64,000 nt of DNA, taken from Adineta vaga (taxonomy: Eukaryota; Rotifera). The number at the start of each line of letters is the position of its first letter. Positions within the stretch are counted from its first letter, which is position 1. A program made the position numbers and the translations under genes. This document shows, piece by piece, positions 1 to 11,362 of this stretch. The notes below the pieces were generated by a model. That model was not told where the DNA came from. It saw only the letters and a program-made list of their open reading frames with translations, and did no database searches. The stretch spans positions 930,001 to 994,000 of the forward strand of contig CP075494.1 of the NCBI GenBank assembly GCA_021613535.1, read 5' to 3'.

Positions 1-1
1 A

Positions 2-283
2 TTCGATACATTTAGAAAAGAAAAAACAGGTCCATTGGAATTTGCTATGCATAAAATCTGGCGCTCAAGTGCCCAAATGTTTGATTTGGCATCTGGTAAA
101 CATTCCTGGCCAACCCTGAATCAAGTGATTGAACGGTTAAATAAGTCTATTGAAGAACTTGAGCAATGTCGGGATCTTCTCATGGAGAAAACATCAGATA
201 GAGTTGGTTTTTATGATGCAGAAAAAAAACAAATGGGTTATATTGATGCACCTCCAACATCATTGAAAAAAGGATCTAATTGA
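2..283 (+). CDS. C-terminal exon of an unrecognised protein (partial)
   Basis: The frame is open from the window edge to a TGA at 281-283, giving about 93 residues without an initiator, so this is the 3' end of a gene that begins upstream. The piece is hydrophilic, with a stretch around IERLNKSIEELEQCRDLL that looks like a short coiled coil, and it ends in SLKKGSN. I recognise no domain and assign no function. No splice acceptor is visible at the left edge, so the true exon start lies outside the window. Confidence 0.55.
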   Translation, partial: FDTFRKEKTGPLEFAMHKIWRSSAQMFDLASGKHSWPTLNQVIERLNKSIEELEQCRDLLMEKTSDRVGFYDAEKKQMGYIDAPPTSLKKGSN

Positions 284-3200
284 ATCGAAGTTTTTTATTC
301 CCACGACTGAAGGGAGGATGATACGAAAGAATTAAAATGGTTTATTTATTTGTTTGTTTGTGTCAGGTTAAAGGTCATAAAATTAGATTTTTTCAGAAAT
401 CATAATAAAACTTGACCAAAGGGTAATCGAGGTCGAGGAACACGAATATGATGTTAGGTTTTCGAAACTTTTCCGGAATCTTTTCCCGTCGACTGAAAGG
501 AAGGTATTGTGCCGGTAACAGTGACGAAAACATACAAACTCGTTTGTATATATGTCTGTCGCAGATCAAAGATCACGGCTTGCAATATGCACCGGATCGT
601 GAAGTCTGATACGGGGGGAGGGTATCATTGACCCCTCAAGTTCTACCGTATAATGGTACCGATATGTCGTTTTGTACGTTAAAAATGTAAATGCAGTGCG
701 ATGCAGAAAATGCAATTGTGAATCTAACGAGTGGAGAGTTTTGGTGAGATCGGTAAAAGTGACTGGTTTTGCTTTTGGTTCAGTCCTCCCTACTATATTC
801 TGGACTACCTCTACGAAAGAGAAATATCTTTGAAAAGTCATTCCATAATGTTTTTCAAACGGACACGTCTAGCAAATGTTTTGCGCCTTATAGCTTTTCA
901 TCGAAATGAAACTGATAAAAGATTAGAAACTAAATACAGTTGTTGCGCTTGAAATTGAACTATGAGAAAATGATAAATCGTTAAGGAAACCTGGGAACGA
1001 CAGGCCGTGAGTGGTCGACCGACCAGTCGTTTGTTGAAAAACGTTTTTTTAAACTAAAAGTCGAGTATGGATCCTAAACTGTTTTGGATGATTTTTCAAA
1101 ATAACTGAGTCGGTTTTGTTCACGCGATGAGTACGGTAGGATATTCATCTCTCAAAACAAAACAAAAAATAAAGACAGATAAATCAACTAAAACATATCA
1201 TGTGAACGTATATCTATGTACGGCAAGTGAATGAGTGACCTTGTGTTTTAATTGTAGTTCACGTTATGGTGGTCGCGAGAATAAGCTACGAATGGCAACG
1301 AATAGCCAAGAGATGCCAGCACGAGAAAGACGGACAAACGGCTAAACGTTGATGTTAGTGGCATGATTAATGTAATGCGTCGAAGTTTCTATGCTGTGAA
1401 TACTACCGAATGACTAAATCCAGAAGAAAAAGTATTTGCTAATAAGAAATTGAACGTTCGAGCCGTGGTTTGTTTCGAGTATGCCTTGTTCATAAAACTA
1501 TACACTTCCAAAGAAAAATCTTATAGGGTAAATAATGAATCAATTCCATTTTTAGTCCTTAAGTCGATGGTTAAGCGAGTCTGCCTCGACGAGCGTTATG
1601 TGTTATATATACGGTCATTATTAACTGAAATATAGCGACCTCTTGATGCGATATTTCCTTTTAACTAAATTTTGATTGAAAAATTGCTCTATGATTTCAA
1701 TAGAACAACACTTTTTAATTTAATTACCTTTCTTTAACTGAAAATTTTGAGGAATATTTCTAAGAAAAAATTTCAAGATATGTGGCGTCCTCCAATATAT
1801 TTTACTTGACGTTGATTCTATAAGTGATGTGTTTGAACACACATATCAATACAATAATTGCTTTATTAAAGTAAATTACATTATAATCCAAAGAGGATAG
1901 AAGAAGATTATAAGGTTGATTTGTGATCTGTTTATATATACAAAACTATATATCAGTTGTGCACGATAATTGAATGATCATTGTTAATTTTTCTGTAAAT
2001 TATTATCGAGCAATCTACTTTAGTTATAAGCATTCGTTCTTTTAGATAGATAAAGTATTTTGCATTCGTGTAAGAGATGCATTTCTAAAATGGAGTAATG
2101 ACTTATGGAAAAGGCTTATTTTATACCTAAGGATTTTCAAATAACTTCGTATATATATATATAATTAAATGCTTCCTCAATATTAGCACTATTCATGCGT
2201 TGATATCAGCTGATTGATTGACACAAATATTCGAAAGAAACTATTCTCAGGTTTGAAATAAACTTGTAACGCAACGTGATTGTTGCTTACCCTCTACTGA
2301 AAGTCGTCTTTTCATGTTTGCTCTGCACTAGATGTACATTCACGAGAAAGTCAAGCTTGAATCGCATGTTGTTCTGTCCGCTTTGTGTTTTTATATCTTA
2401 TGCGATATAGTTAGAAACATATTACGTCTATTTTTTGGATACGATCATATTTTCAGAGAAAACTTGTGCTTATCCTTTAAATCCTCTGACCATTTTCTGA
2501 AAAAATAAGAGTGTCCAGTTGAGTCCATCGGACGCATCCGAGCTCTTTTGAATACAAATCCATGCAAATTTTAACACATAACTATTTTATTTCATTTTTC
2601 TTCATCTCTCTACTCATGTCAAAATACTTTCAATTCATCTATAAAAAAACGAAGCAAAATTGAAAATGAATAGGCTTTGCAAACACTGACGCATCGAATC
2701 ACTTATCATGCCGCAAAGATCTATTCACTCTTCCTTAGTTTGTTAGTTGTAAACTTATGTAATAAACGACTAGTCGTTGATATCTACAATCTTTTTTCTT
2801 CATTTATGGAAAACTAAAACCTATTGAATTCGTTCTTGCACATCATCTGTTAAGTTACTTTGCAGAGACGTTCAATGTATGTAAGTCACCTCAATGCATA
2901 CTTTAAGCCAGTGCTCTTTGAATCGACATCTACACTGTTTCGTTTATTTTTTATTTGTCTTTGAAATAAATAAATGACTATTCCTTAAATTCTAAAAGCA
3001 GAGCATTTATGCTATAACCATTCTCCGATAGAAACTAAAAATGGATAATATTTCTTGACCTAATGTTAGATTCACGGTAAACTCCTCCACCATAATTTTT
3101 TACATGTTGAAAATTCTGTTTACATCTTTGATATCAATTAAGATTTAACATTGCAATCGCGATCATTCATGCAGTTTTTATCCCTATATTTCTCTTGATG

Positions 3201-3750
3201 CTTTGGTCAAAAGTCTGACGTATAATAATCGACGATGTAAAAGCCTTTAAATAGTATTGATATCAAAGTAATCTCTGCCTCCAGTCCTTTACACTATATT
3301 TTTCAAGGAGTTAATACAGCACTTATTCTCAAAACTCCTACATTATCCTCATGACATTCGCAGTCTTGAGCATAGTCAGATTGATTAGATTCCAAGACGA
3401 TTTCAAAAAGAAATATACATACAGTTCTTCTCAAAAGTGATAGGTAAATTAAAAGTGCACTCAATTGGCAAAAGCTGATATCGGATTCGTGATCCTTGAC
3501 CCCGAAAACTGTTCAGCCAATCAGTATAGAAAGAAACACGTTTTCGCAAAAAAGTGATTCCTTATCCGAAAAAACAGAAACGATTGTTTTGACAAAACTA
3601 ACCTCAGATTTGGATTCCTCGACCCCGATTACCCTTTGGTCAACCCTTATAGACATTTTTATTTTTTTTTAAATATGATGTGAACGAACGGACAGAAAAC
3701 GGACAAACGGACAAAAAACGAACGAACATTAACTCATTCTGTGTGTATAC
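284..3750. other. Gene-poor stretch, possible decayed repeat element
   Basis: No long or family-recognisable ORF is seen on either strand; the longest open frames are under 75 codons and look random. A motif around TTGACCAAAGGGTAATCG at about 411-437 recurs in inverted orientation at about 3618-3645, with weaker similarity continuing inward. A related motif lies near 3483-3510. This may be the pair of ends of a non-coding 3.2-kb repeat. Confidence 0.35.
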
Positions 3751-3755
3751 CCTCC

Positions 3756-3782
3756 TTGAGGGTGTGGGTGAGGGTGTGGGTG
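3756..3782 (+). repeat. Telomere-like G-rich array
   Basis: TTGAGGGTGTGGGTGAGGGTG-type array, i.e. TGTGGG and GAGGGTG units. It directly precedes the 142-bp dispersed unit and is the left arm of a larger inverted arrangement whose C-rich arm is at 3962-4009. Confidence 0.85.
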
Positions 3783-3921
3783 TAAAAATGAACGAGACTA
3801 AAAGTTGTAAGATCTTTTCTTCTATATTGTTTGACCTGCTTTCAATGTATGATTTAGTTTATTGATGATGCATCACTTTTGGATGAAGAGAGTTTGGTGG
3901 AAAATGTCGACAAAAGAAGAA
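3780..3921 (+). repeat. 142-bp dispersed repeat, copy 1
   Basis: This 142-bp stretch is repeated at 8884-9025 with one difference that I can see (offset 6, A here and G there). It contains no convincing ORF. Here it is bounded on both sides by telomere-like repeats; in copy 2 the right side continues into ordinary AT-rich sequence. The unit ends in CAAAAGAAGAA, which resembles the loop of several telomere-like foldbacks. Confidence 0.85.
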
Positions 3922-4009
3922 GGGGTGGGTGGATATTCGTGTGAGTTCACATCTTATTCTTACCCACACCCACACCCACACCCACACCCACACCCACACC
4001 CTCACCCTA
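3922..4009. repeat. Telomere-like foldback
   Basis: A short G-rich arm (GGGGTGGGTGG) is followed by about 30 bp of loop and then by about seven CCCACA units ending CCCTCACCC. It lies exactly where the 142-bp dispersed repeat stops. Confidence 0.8.
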
Positions 4010-4180
4010 TCTCAAAACGAAAAAATATTCTCGAAGTGATTACTATTCTTTTGGGTCTTTATGGAGGATTGCCATTAATTCTTCGTGTAATTGTTCCTTG
4101 GATTGTAACTTAATTAGAAAAATTCTTCTTTTTCATTTATCAACATCATAATGATCGTGTTATTCCATTTTCTTGATTCA

Positions 4181-4230
4181 TCTTGGGTGTGACTGAAGAG
4201 GAATGACACCCACCCACACCCACACCCTAT
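4181..4230. repeat. Telomere-like foldback
   Basis: TCTTGGGTGTG, a loop of about 15 bp (ACTGAAGAGGAAT), then GACACCCACCCACACCCACA. It sits about 230 bp upstream of the leucine-rich-repeat exons. Confidence 0.75.
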
Positions 4231-4458
4231 GAAGCTTCAGCAACAGGGATTTAAAACATCGAGAATATTAGTTTGATGAGCAAATCAGTCATGAAATATA
4301 GCTTTTGTAGTTTCTTATGTTTCGAGACAATTCGTTTTCCCTAAGTGGAGAAACGAAAAGTTTTCATTCTCATTTCAGAACTTCCGGAACACCCTTTATA
4401 TTTTAATTTCACTATTCTTTTACTTTTTGTTTGATTTATTAATTCTGTTTTTTCACAG

Positions 4459-4688
4459 GCACTTACAATAATTGAATTATCAGGTAATGATATCGGTGAT
4501 CAAGGAGGACAACATCTGATCAATAGTTTACAATACAAGAAAGTAATAATTTAGTATCGATCTTTTTTTAATCTTTGTTTATATTAAATTTTCAATAGAC
4601 ATTGGTTGCAATTAACATCATATTTAATCGTTTAAATGATTATATAGAACGTCGTATCCGTGAATTGTTGACAATAAACCAACAGTGA
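4459..4688 (+). pseudogene. Leucine-rich repeat (RNI/NLR-type) C-terminal exons
   Basis: Two short exons read through in frame. Exon 4459-4542 is preceded by TTTTTTCACAG and followed by GTAATA. Exon 4599-4688 is preceded by TTTTCAATAG and ends in TGA. The first is 84 bp, exactly one 28-residue LRR, with the pattern LxxIELSGNDIGDQGGQHL typical of ribonuclease-inhibitor-like repeats. The second gives a half repeat and the C-terminus. Bdelloids carry many such genes with one LRR per exon. I find no further LRR exons upstream between 4230 and 4458, so this is probably a 3' fragment cut off near the foldback at 4181-4230. A remote 5' part cannot be excluded. Confidence 0.55.
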
Positions 4689-4766
4689 AATTGATAAAAA
4701 TTTTGTGGATGTGGGTATATAGAGAGAATATAGTGTCTTTATTTTCATATACTAGAAGAAATAATT

Positions 4767-5943
4767 TTATGGTGTATATAATTCCGCGCTACTATAAACG
4801 TCATCACCATTCCCATACCCACCAGAAACTAATACTTTACCATTTTCCAATGTAATCTGGATATGACCTCCTCGAGGATAAGTCATCTTTGCGGCGCTCG
4901 TCCAGCTACTTGTCAATGGATCGTACAGTTCAGTTGTACGGAAACTATCATACGCACCGTCATTTCCGCCAGCAATTAACACTTTTCCATTATCTAGTAA
5001 AGATATAGTAGGAAGGATTCGTACTTGGTTCATCTTTCCAGTTAATGTCCAAACTCCGCTGGATGGATCATATAATTCAGCATCAAGTACATTACCATAA
5101 TTAGGTGACAATCCACCAGTAACCAAGACTTTGCCATTTTTTAATACAATACCAGCGTGATAAACTCGAGGATAATTCATACTGGCAACTTGTGTCCATT
5201 TTCCAGTCGATGGATCATATAATTCAGAACTATTGAAATTAACATTAACATCAGATCCACCTGTCACTAATACTTTTCCATCATTTAATAAAAATGCTGT
5301 ATGTTGACTTCGTGCGTCGTCCATATTACCAGTCATTGTCCAACTATTTTTAATTGGATCATATAATTCACAACTATTAGTAAAACCCTTTTCGGTTTCA
5401 CCACCAACAACTAACACATGACCATTTTTTAGAAGAGTCGATGTATGCCAAAATCGTTTATATTGCATGTTGGGAGTCATACTCCATTTTTCCTTTAATG
5501 GATCATATAACTCAGCAGTATTCAAAGCCTGAATATTCCCATCTTGTCCACCAATAATCAGTACTTTTCCATTGTTTAACATGGTATCTGTATGACGCAT
5601 TCGTGTTATTTTCATCGAATCAACCATTGTCCAGTGTCCTGTTACTGGATCATATATTTCAGCACTATTGAAAACATCACTATAAGATAGACACATTAGA
5701 GTTTTTTCAAATTTTCAGTAGAATATTACGTACAGTGGCTGCTCAGCTCCACCAGCAATCAATACCTTTCCACCTGTTAATAAGGATGCAGTGTGATATA
5801 TACGCACTTTGTTCATACTATTAATATCAGACCATCCTAGAAAATACATATCAAAATATTTTCATTATATTTCATGAATACGGAGAACTTACTTGATTGA
5901 GCAGATATCGTGTTTTTTAACTTTCGTGGAAGACCATAAGCAT
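4767..5943 (-). CDS. Kelch-repeat beta-propeller protein, 5'-truncated
   Basis: Three exons on the minus strand: 5893 to about 5943 (open at its 5' end), 5734-5836 and 4767-5679, with GT-AG introns 5837-5892 and 5680-5733 that keep the frame. The product carries at least six kelch-type blades of about 50 residues with the recurring pattern GKVLxxGG...NSAELYDP...W...MxxxRxxHT. Such propellers usually bind proteins or, in galactose-oxidase relatives, form an enzyme fold; no catalytic module is visible here. The 5' end reads straight into the telomere-like foldback at 5943 with no start codon or signal peptide, so the gene is probably truncated or rearranged there. A related fragment lies at 30959-31545. 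Confidence 0.75.
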
Positions 5944-5999
5944 GAGGGTGTGGGTGAGGGTGTGGGTGTTAGATAGATGTAACACCCACCCCCACACCT
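5943..5999. repeat. Telomere-like foldback at the kelch gene 5' end
   Basis: GAGGGTGTGGGTGAGGGTGTG arm, tight loop TTAGATAGATGTAA (itself palindromic at the edges) and a CACCCACCCCCACACC arm. The kelch reading frame runs into its left edge. Confidence 0.8.
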
Positions 6000-6030
6000 A
6001 GGCATGCACCAAATCCAAATCCGGTTCTAG

Positions 6031-6086
6031 ATGGTGTGGGTGGGTTGCAGATGGTTGGGGTACCCTCACCCACCCACCCACACCCA
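6031..6086. repeat. Telomere-like foldback
   Basis: ATGGTGTGGGTGGG arm, loop, then CCCTCACCCACCCACCCACA arm. It is separated from the previous foldback by only about 30 bp and is followed immediately by the open frame at 6087. Confidence 0.75.
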
Positions 6087-6275
6087 AATTTGATTGAGAG
6101 ATTCGAAAAAGGAACTGCAGGAGGTCATCTCAAATATATTGGATACCAGGCAGATAGGAATAAAATGAGTTTATGTATTCATTTTCCTGGTAATCATTAT
6201 GATGCTCTTCTACTCTTTTCAAATAATCCTCGACAATTCGTACCAAAAAATGGCATAATTAATATGAGTTTATAA
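6087..6275 (+). pseudogene. Possible C-terminal scrap of an OTU-like protease
   Basis: An open frame of about 60 codons begins directly at the edge of the telomere-like foldback and ends in TAA at 6273-6275. Its core, ISLx-like 'MSLCIHFPGNHYDALL', resembles the last strand-histidine region of OTU-family cysteine proteases (HY motif). No catalytic cysteine region is present, so if the assignment is right this is a 5'-truncated remnant. Length is too short for certainty; it may be chance. Confidence 0.3.
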
Positions 6276-6279
6276 AATG

Positions 6280-7684
6280 AAGCAAGGTTTAACTAAAAAC
6301 AAAATTAGTTTTTATTTATAGAGATAAATAAAGTAGCCGGAACTAACTCCTCGCCACGTCCTATGGGACAAAAAGAGGATATGCGCAGAGCCTAAGGGGC
6401 AGTCCCTTAGTGCGCTCAAGGATGAATTATATTAAATAAGTCAATCGAAACCAAACTGTCGTTGACTTCACTTTTTGAAGTACACATAAGTTAAATTGAA
6501 GTTATTTAGATTAATAACTGAATTCTTATAGATATATCAAATAGCTTCATCTATTCAGACAACATAAAACTAATTTCTAGTCTTATGGGCAAGAAACCAA
6601 CGTTTTTGCTCAATCTTGAAAATTGAATACAGATAAATTCAAAACAATACTTTTCCACTGTTGACCATTAACTAGATCGATGGAACTTTCGATATTTAAT
6701 TCAAAAGTGTTTTAAATTTGGAGTTTTTGACAATAATTCTTTCATTTGTCTCATTAATCAATCAGCAGAGTTCGAATACTGAACACATACGCAGTATTGA
6801 AGTCACTTGCATACATATTGGCACACATCGAAATCGAAAGAGCATCTATCATCTTACCATTTGCATACTACGTGCACAAAAAATCATCAGCATAAGAAAA
6901 AGCAATTATAATCCTCTTTCTAACCGACCCACCTACATCGTCGCTTTCACACCAAGTTCCATAAATAGAACACGTCCTACATAATGACTATGCTAAAATG
7001 AAATCGATTAAAAGAATATTATTGAAGCCTGTCATGCATACGGTAGGACTATTCACACACTCACTTATAAGTGTGTCAGAAGTGAGCAAAGGCATAGCTG
7101 AGAAACTTTGCAGCTGCCATTTACACTTACTTTTTTCGTATACACGACGTTTTTTTTAACCAGTTGAGTGATGATTCTGATTTGCGCCGTCGTTTTCATC
7201 GTGCTGATTACAACAGCAACCGGTTCTAGTAAGTGAAAGTTGTATTGCAACTTTATAAGAAAGTCAAAAGAACAGAATAGAAGATTCCATATGACGTCAT
7301 ATATACGAACATGTAAAAAATCACAGGATATCAGCTGTGAATCACTTCACTTCTTAACTCGCCATGTTCGTACATTCCCTGATATGTAGTTTCAAATGAA
7401 TTAACGGTGTCATAAGTTACTACCCAATGTTCTAGTTTCTAAACCGTGTACTCCAAAGTTCGCTGATATAAAATCATGTCATATAACGTCACTTTTTTTC
7501 CTATGATAGTTATCGTCATTGGCAAGTGTTTATTTATAAAGAGAAATATCTCAGCTAATATCCTATTGCAAAAACTATTAATCATTGATAAACCTTCTGC
7601 GACACTCTTTAAATGCCTGAGAATGAAGATAACCATTTGAATTTAATGAAAAATAGTGGAATTATGTAAAATTATTCTACACAA
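6280..7684. other. No gene recognised
   Basis: AT-rich sequence with only short random frames. A small imperfect inverted repeat around CCTAAGGGGCAGTCCCTTAG lies near 6391-6415. Nothing else stands out. Confidence 0.4.
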
Positions 7685-7844
7685 ATGACTTTTGTGATGC
7701 TCTGCGTACTCTATCTCAACATCTTCCATGGATCTTTGAGTTTAATAGGAGAAAATATATAGGCAGATACAGAAATGAGTGAGCTCATCATTCATTTTAT
7801 GATTTGCTCAAGATCAATTATCACTTGTAAAACTTTTCCTCAAG

Positions 7845-8822
7845 ATGACAAAGAGACACGCAGTTCCTTTCAACAACGTCGATTCCTTTTCTTTTTCATT
7901 CATTATAGTAAGTCCCAATATTCCTGCCGATGCCCAATGGGTACAAAATGGAATGACTGTTGCTGGAGGCAATGGACCAGGGAATGCCACCAATCAAGTC
8001 TGGTTCCCTAATGGTCTCTTCGTTGATGATGATCAAATGATGGTTATTGGTGAGTGGCAGAATCATCGTATCACTCTATGGAAGATGGGTGGTATGAATG
8101 GACAGGTAATAGCTGGTGGCCATGGCCCAGGAAATCAATCGGATCAATTCTACTTTCCAACCGACGTAGTGATCGATAAAGAGAGTAATAGTCTCATTAT
8201 TTGTGATGTAGGAAATCAACGCGTCGTACAATGGTCTCGTCATAGTGGCACAACTCAAGGAGAAATTATCGTCGACAACATCGATTGTTATGGATTGGCC
8301 ATGGATGATCAGAGATATCTTTATGTATCTGACTACCAGAAACATGAAATAAGACGCTATGAAAAAGGAAACAAGAATGGAACTATCGTGGCCGGCGGCA
8401 ATGGTAGGGGTGCTGATCTGAATCAATTCAACGCTCCGGGCTACATCTTTGTCGATCGACAACAGACTGTCTACGTGGCAGACTATCGTAATCATCGTGT
8501 AATGAAATGGAATAAAGGTGCAAACGAAGGAAGTGTCATCGCTGGAGGTAACGGCCAAGGAAACGCTTCGACACAATTCTCGTATCCTAACGGGCTATCT
8601 ATCGATATGTTGGGTACTGTCTATGTAGCTGATTCGGGGAATAATCGAGTGATGCGTTGGCCTACAGAAGCGAAACAGGGCACTGTCATTGCGGGTGGAA
8701 ATGGTCAAGGAGCAGGAGCAAATCAGTTCTATGGTCTTGAAGGTTTGTCCTTCGATCGACAGGGCAATCTCTATGTCGCCGATGTACGAAATAATCGTAT
8801 TCAACGTTTCTCTATCGAATAG
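7845..8822 (+). CDS. NHL-repeat beta-propeller protein
   Basis: About 300 residues of NHL repeats. The recurring units are NHRITLW, NQRVVQW, NHRVMKW, NNRVMRW and NNRIQRF, each followed by xxGxVIAGGNGQGxxxxQF and FPxGLxxDxxxxxYVADxxN. This gives roughly six blades, as in the large bdelloid family of secreted or membrane NHL proteins. The 5' boundary is uncertain: a pyrimidine-rich tract ending in ATTATAG at about 7909 looks like a splice acceptor, so the first codons of the open frame may be intronic. A hydrophobic start (MTFVMLCVLYLNIF) at 7685 is a possible signal-peptide exon, but I cannot join it cleanly. The stop is TAG at 8820-8822, followed by AATAAA at 8863-8868. Ligand unknown. Confidence 0.8.
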   Translation: MTKRHAVPFNNVDSFSFSFIIVSPNIPADAQWVQNGMTVAGGNGPGNATNQVWFPNGLFVDDDQMMVIGEWQNHRITLWKMGGMNGQVIAGGHGPGNQSDQFYFPTDVVIDKESNSLIICDVGNQRVVQWSRHSGTTQGEIIVDNIDCYGLAMDDQRYLYVSDYQKHEIRRYEKGNKNGTIVAGGNGRGADLNQFNAPGYIFVDRQQTVYVADYRNHRVMKWNKGANEGSVIAGGNGQGNASTQFSYPNGLSIDMLGTVYVADSGNNRVMRWPTEAKQGTVIAGGNGQGAGANQFYGLEGLSFDRQGNLYVADVRNNRIQRFSIE

Positions 8823-8862
8823 ACTGCAAAGGATGAATTGTTTTTTCTTTTTTTCTCTCTAA

Positions 8863-8868
8863 AATAAA
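8863..8868 (+). terminator. Polyadenylation signal of the NHL gene
   Basis: AATAAA lies 41 bp after the NHL stop codon. It is immediately followed by degenerate telomere-like sequence (GGGGTGAGTGAGAGTG) and the second copy of the 142-bp repeat. Confidence 0.45.
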
Positions 8869-8883
8869 TCGGGGTGAGTGAGA

Positions 8884-9025
8884 GTGTAAGAATGAACGAG
8901 ACTAAAAGTTGTAAGATCTTTTCTTCTATATTGTTTGACCTGCTTTCAATGTATGATTTAGTTTATTGATGATGCATCACTTTTGGATGAAGAGAGTTTG
9001 GTGGAAAATGTCGACAAAAGAAGAA
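8884..9025 (+). repeat. 142-bp dispersed repeat, copy 2
   Basis: Nearly identical to 3780-3921. Here it is preceded by a decayed G-rich array and followed by ordinary AT-rich DNA (ATCTTTATACAAAAG), so it may represent the state without the right-hand foldback seen in copy 1. Confidence 0.85.
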
Positions 9026-11362
9026 ATCTTTATACAAAAGTTTTCTTTTTCTTTAGTCAACATTTCCATTTTGAAATCATCACATATTCAAGTTTAATTT
9101 GTAGTAAATGTTAACTTAATAGTGAGTAGCGGTGATGATCAGTCACTGGTCGATCATATGAATTGATAATCAATTGATATACATACTGAATTATATCAAG
9201 AATTCGCACTATTAATTTTAATTAGTTTGGATCTCCAGGTTCGCTTTTAGTCTTTTCAATTAGATTCCGAAATTTGAGCTGTTTTAAAACATCAAATCTG
9301 TTCTTCATTTTTTTTTTCATTTTTATAATCAAAATTAACGTTAATATTTGTTTCATATTTAGACTAATTCGTAAATTACAAAAATAATAATGCGGTCATT
9401 GAATTCTTTGATTAAAACATAGTATTTTTGCTTGCTTAGATAAATCAATGATTGAGCATTGAAACATTACATTTTACTTTTGATAGATAATATTCACTAC
9501 CTTATTTGCTTTGCTTATATTTCAACTACATCTTTTTATTGTGTTAATAAGCTTTTAAATAAACAAGAACTGGCTATAATTAAAACTGTATATTGTTTTT
9601 CTTATTATCGGAAAAACTGATAAACATTAGTGTAACGATTAATGTATATCTAGACTTCACATATGCGACCTACTCACCGGACATTGACCTTATCCTCTCT
9701 TTGTTGTATCATATGCATTAACTCCTATATAAGTTATGTTCAATAAAGGAAAAGATACGGTTTTGAGTGTGTAGATAACACAACACACCATGATATCGTA
9801 AGGCATAGGTAATCACTCTCATAATTCATCACAATCAGGTTGTTGTAGTACAAATGTGAAATAAAAAATGAAACATAAGATACACAAGACAAAAGTAAAT
9901 GAACAATAAAAATTCCACTAACGTAAGTATTTCTTTAAAATTAAAACTACTGTAAAACGTTTAAGCTAAATAATTAATTAGTCATGATAGTTCAGTATGG
10001 AGAGCTAAAACAAAATTAAATTTGAAATTGTGGCAACGGCAAACAGTACAGAAATTAACAAACGAACAAAAAGTTCAATGTGTTTTAACTGCAAAAAGAT
10101 GGAAAATTATACAAATGGAATTATGTTTTGAATACCGATTTTCGTGATGCATTTACATTATTTCCTAAAAAGCTTATCAGCACAATCCCTTGCGAGATTC
10201 TAAATGTGAAACACGATTAATTCAGCGTCTTTCTGAGGAATTTTAATGTTTAATATAGGTTTAAAGAAATATTATTAATTGTTACTCATTTTCTGAAACT
10301 GTTAATAAATTCGTAGAGATGAGGATGAAACTGGTCTGTAAATATGCTATTTTTATCGGCAATATCACAGTCCTACACCCTTATCCACACATACACTTAT
10401 GTCTTAGTATCCATATCGATAACTGTCTGTGATGATGTTTGTAGCCGTCAATAACGATCTGCGATGTCATTTTTAGCCAGTTTCTGTCACGATCCGTGGG
10501 GAGGAGGGGGGGGGGGTGTAATCGGTCCAAGTTTCTGCACTTGAACACTTTCTTTTCAATCGTGTTTCACAAAATTCCAGTTTTGTAGTAATTTGTCTTG
10601 TATCCTCAGATGGATGCATTGACAGAAAATTGTAAAAATATCTTCATTTTATAACATTTTATTTATTTTCCGATGCATATGCTGTGAATAGATATTGTAA
10701 AAATCCTTTTCCAACACATCTTTCTAGTTAGCACATACCAAAAAATCCACTCGAATATGAAATTTTTTTACAAGAAGATAGCAAATTAATTATTTTCAAT
10801 CAAATATAGAGCCTAGAACCAACGACAATACCCAAAATCATGTTCATAACATTATCATGAAAAAAGAGTCGTTTCGTTACTGAATTATCAAGTATCTAAA
10901 AAGTATTATTATAGAGTTTACTTTCCATAAAAATCACAACATCATTGGGATATCAAACCGAACTATAAATTTCATATGCGAAACCAAGTTCAGATAACTG
11001 TGAAAACGTTTTTCGTGTCGATTTCTTCCAAGTTCATATAGAACAAGGGTGTGGGTGTGGGTAAAGAAGAAAGACATCCACACCCACACCCACCCTCGAT
11101 CATCCTAAGAATATCCTTTTTTTTATAAAGAATTATTTTAATCATTAAAAGAATATCCTAAGATTATAACACAATTAAAAGTAATAGATTAAGATCAAAT
11201 TTATTCGTGAACAATTTTCGAAAATTACATAAAAATAAAAACAAAACAATCAACGATATTGAAAGAGAATGACATAATAGATAATGATAGAAAAATGATA
11301 AATACAGTGTTCATTATGTAAAGTTTTTCTAGGAAACTTTCTGTCTATATAATTCAATCGTT
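9026..11362. other. No gene recognised
   Basis: AT-rich DNA. Open frames are short and none resembles a known family. It contains a run of G at about 10505-10517 and one telomere-like foldback at 11046-11097. Confidence 0.4.
11046..11097. repeat. Telomere-like foldback
   Basis: GGGTGTGGGTGTGGGT arm, loop AAAGAAGAAAGACAT, then CCACACCCACACCCACCCTC arm. This is the clearest copy of the foldback with the AAGAAGAAA loop. It lies 3' of the SecA-like gene. Confidence 0.85.

Noticed and set aside
3962-4009. Regular short repeats that could suggest a CRISPR array
   Set aside because: Units are 6 bp, contiguous and telomere-like, with no unique spacers and no cas genes; the host is a eukaryote.
8076-8804. 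Minus-strand frames of 166 and 69 codons inside the NHL gene
   Set aside because: They mirror the repeated NHL coding sequence and resemble no protein.
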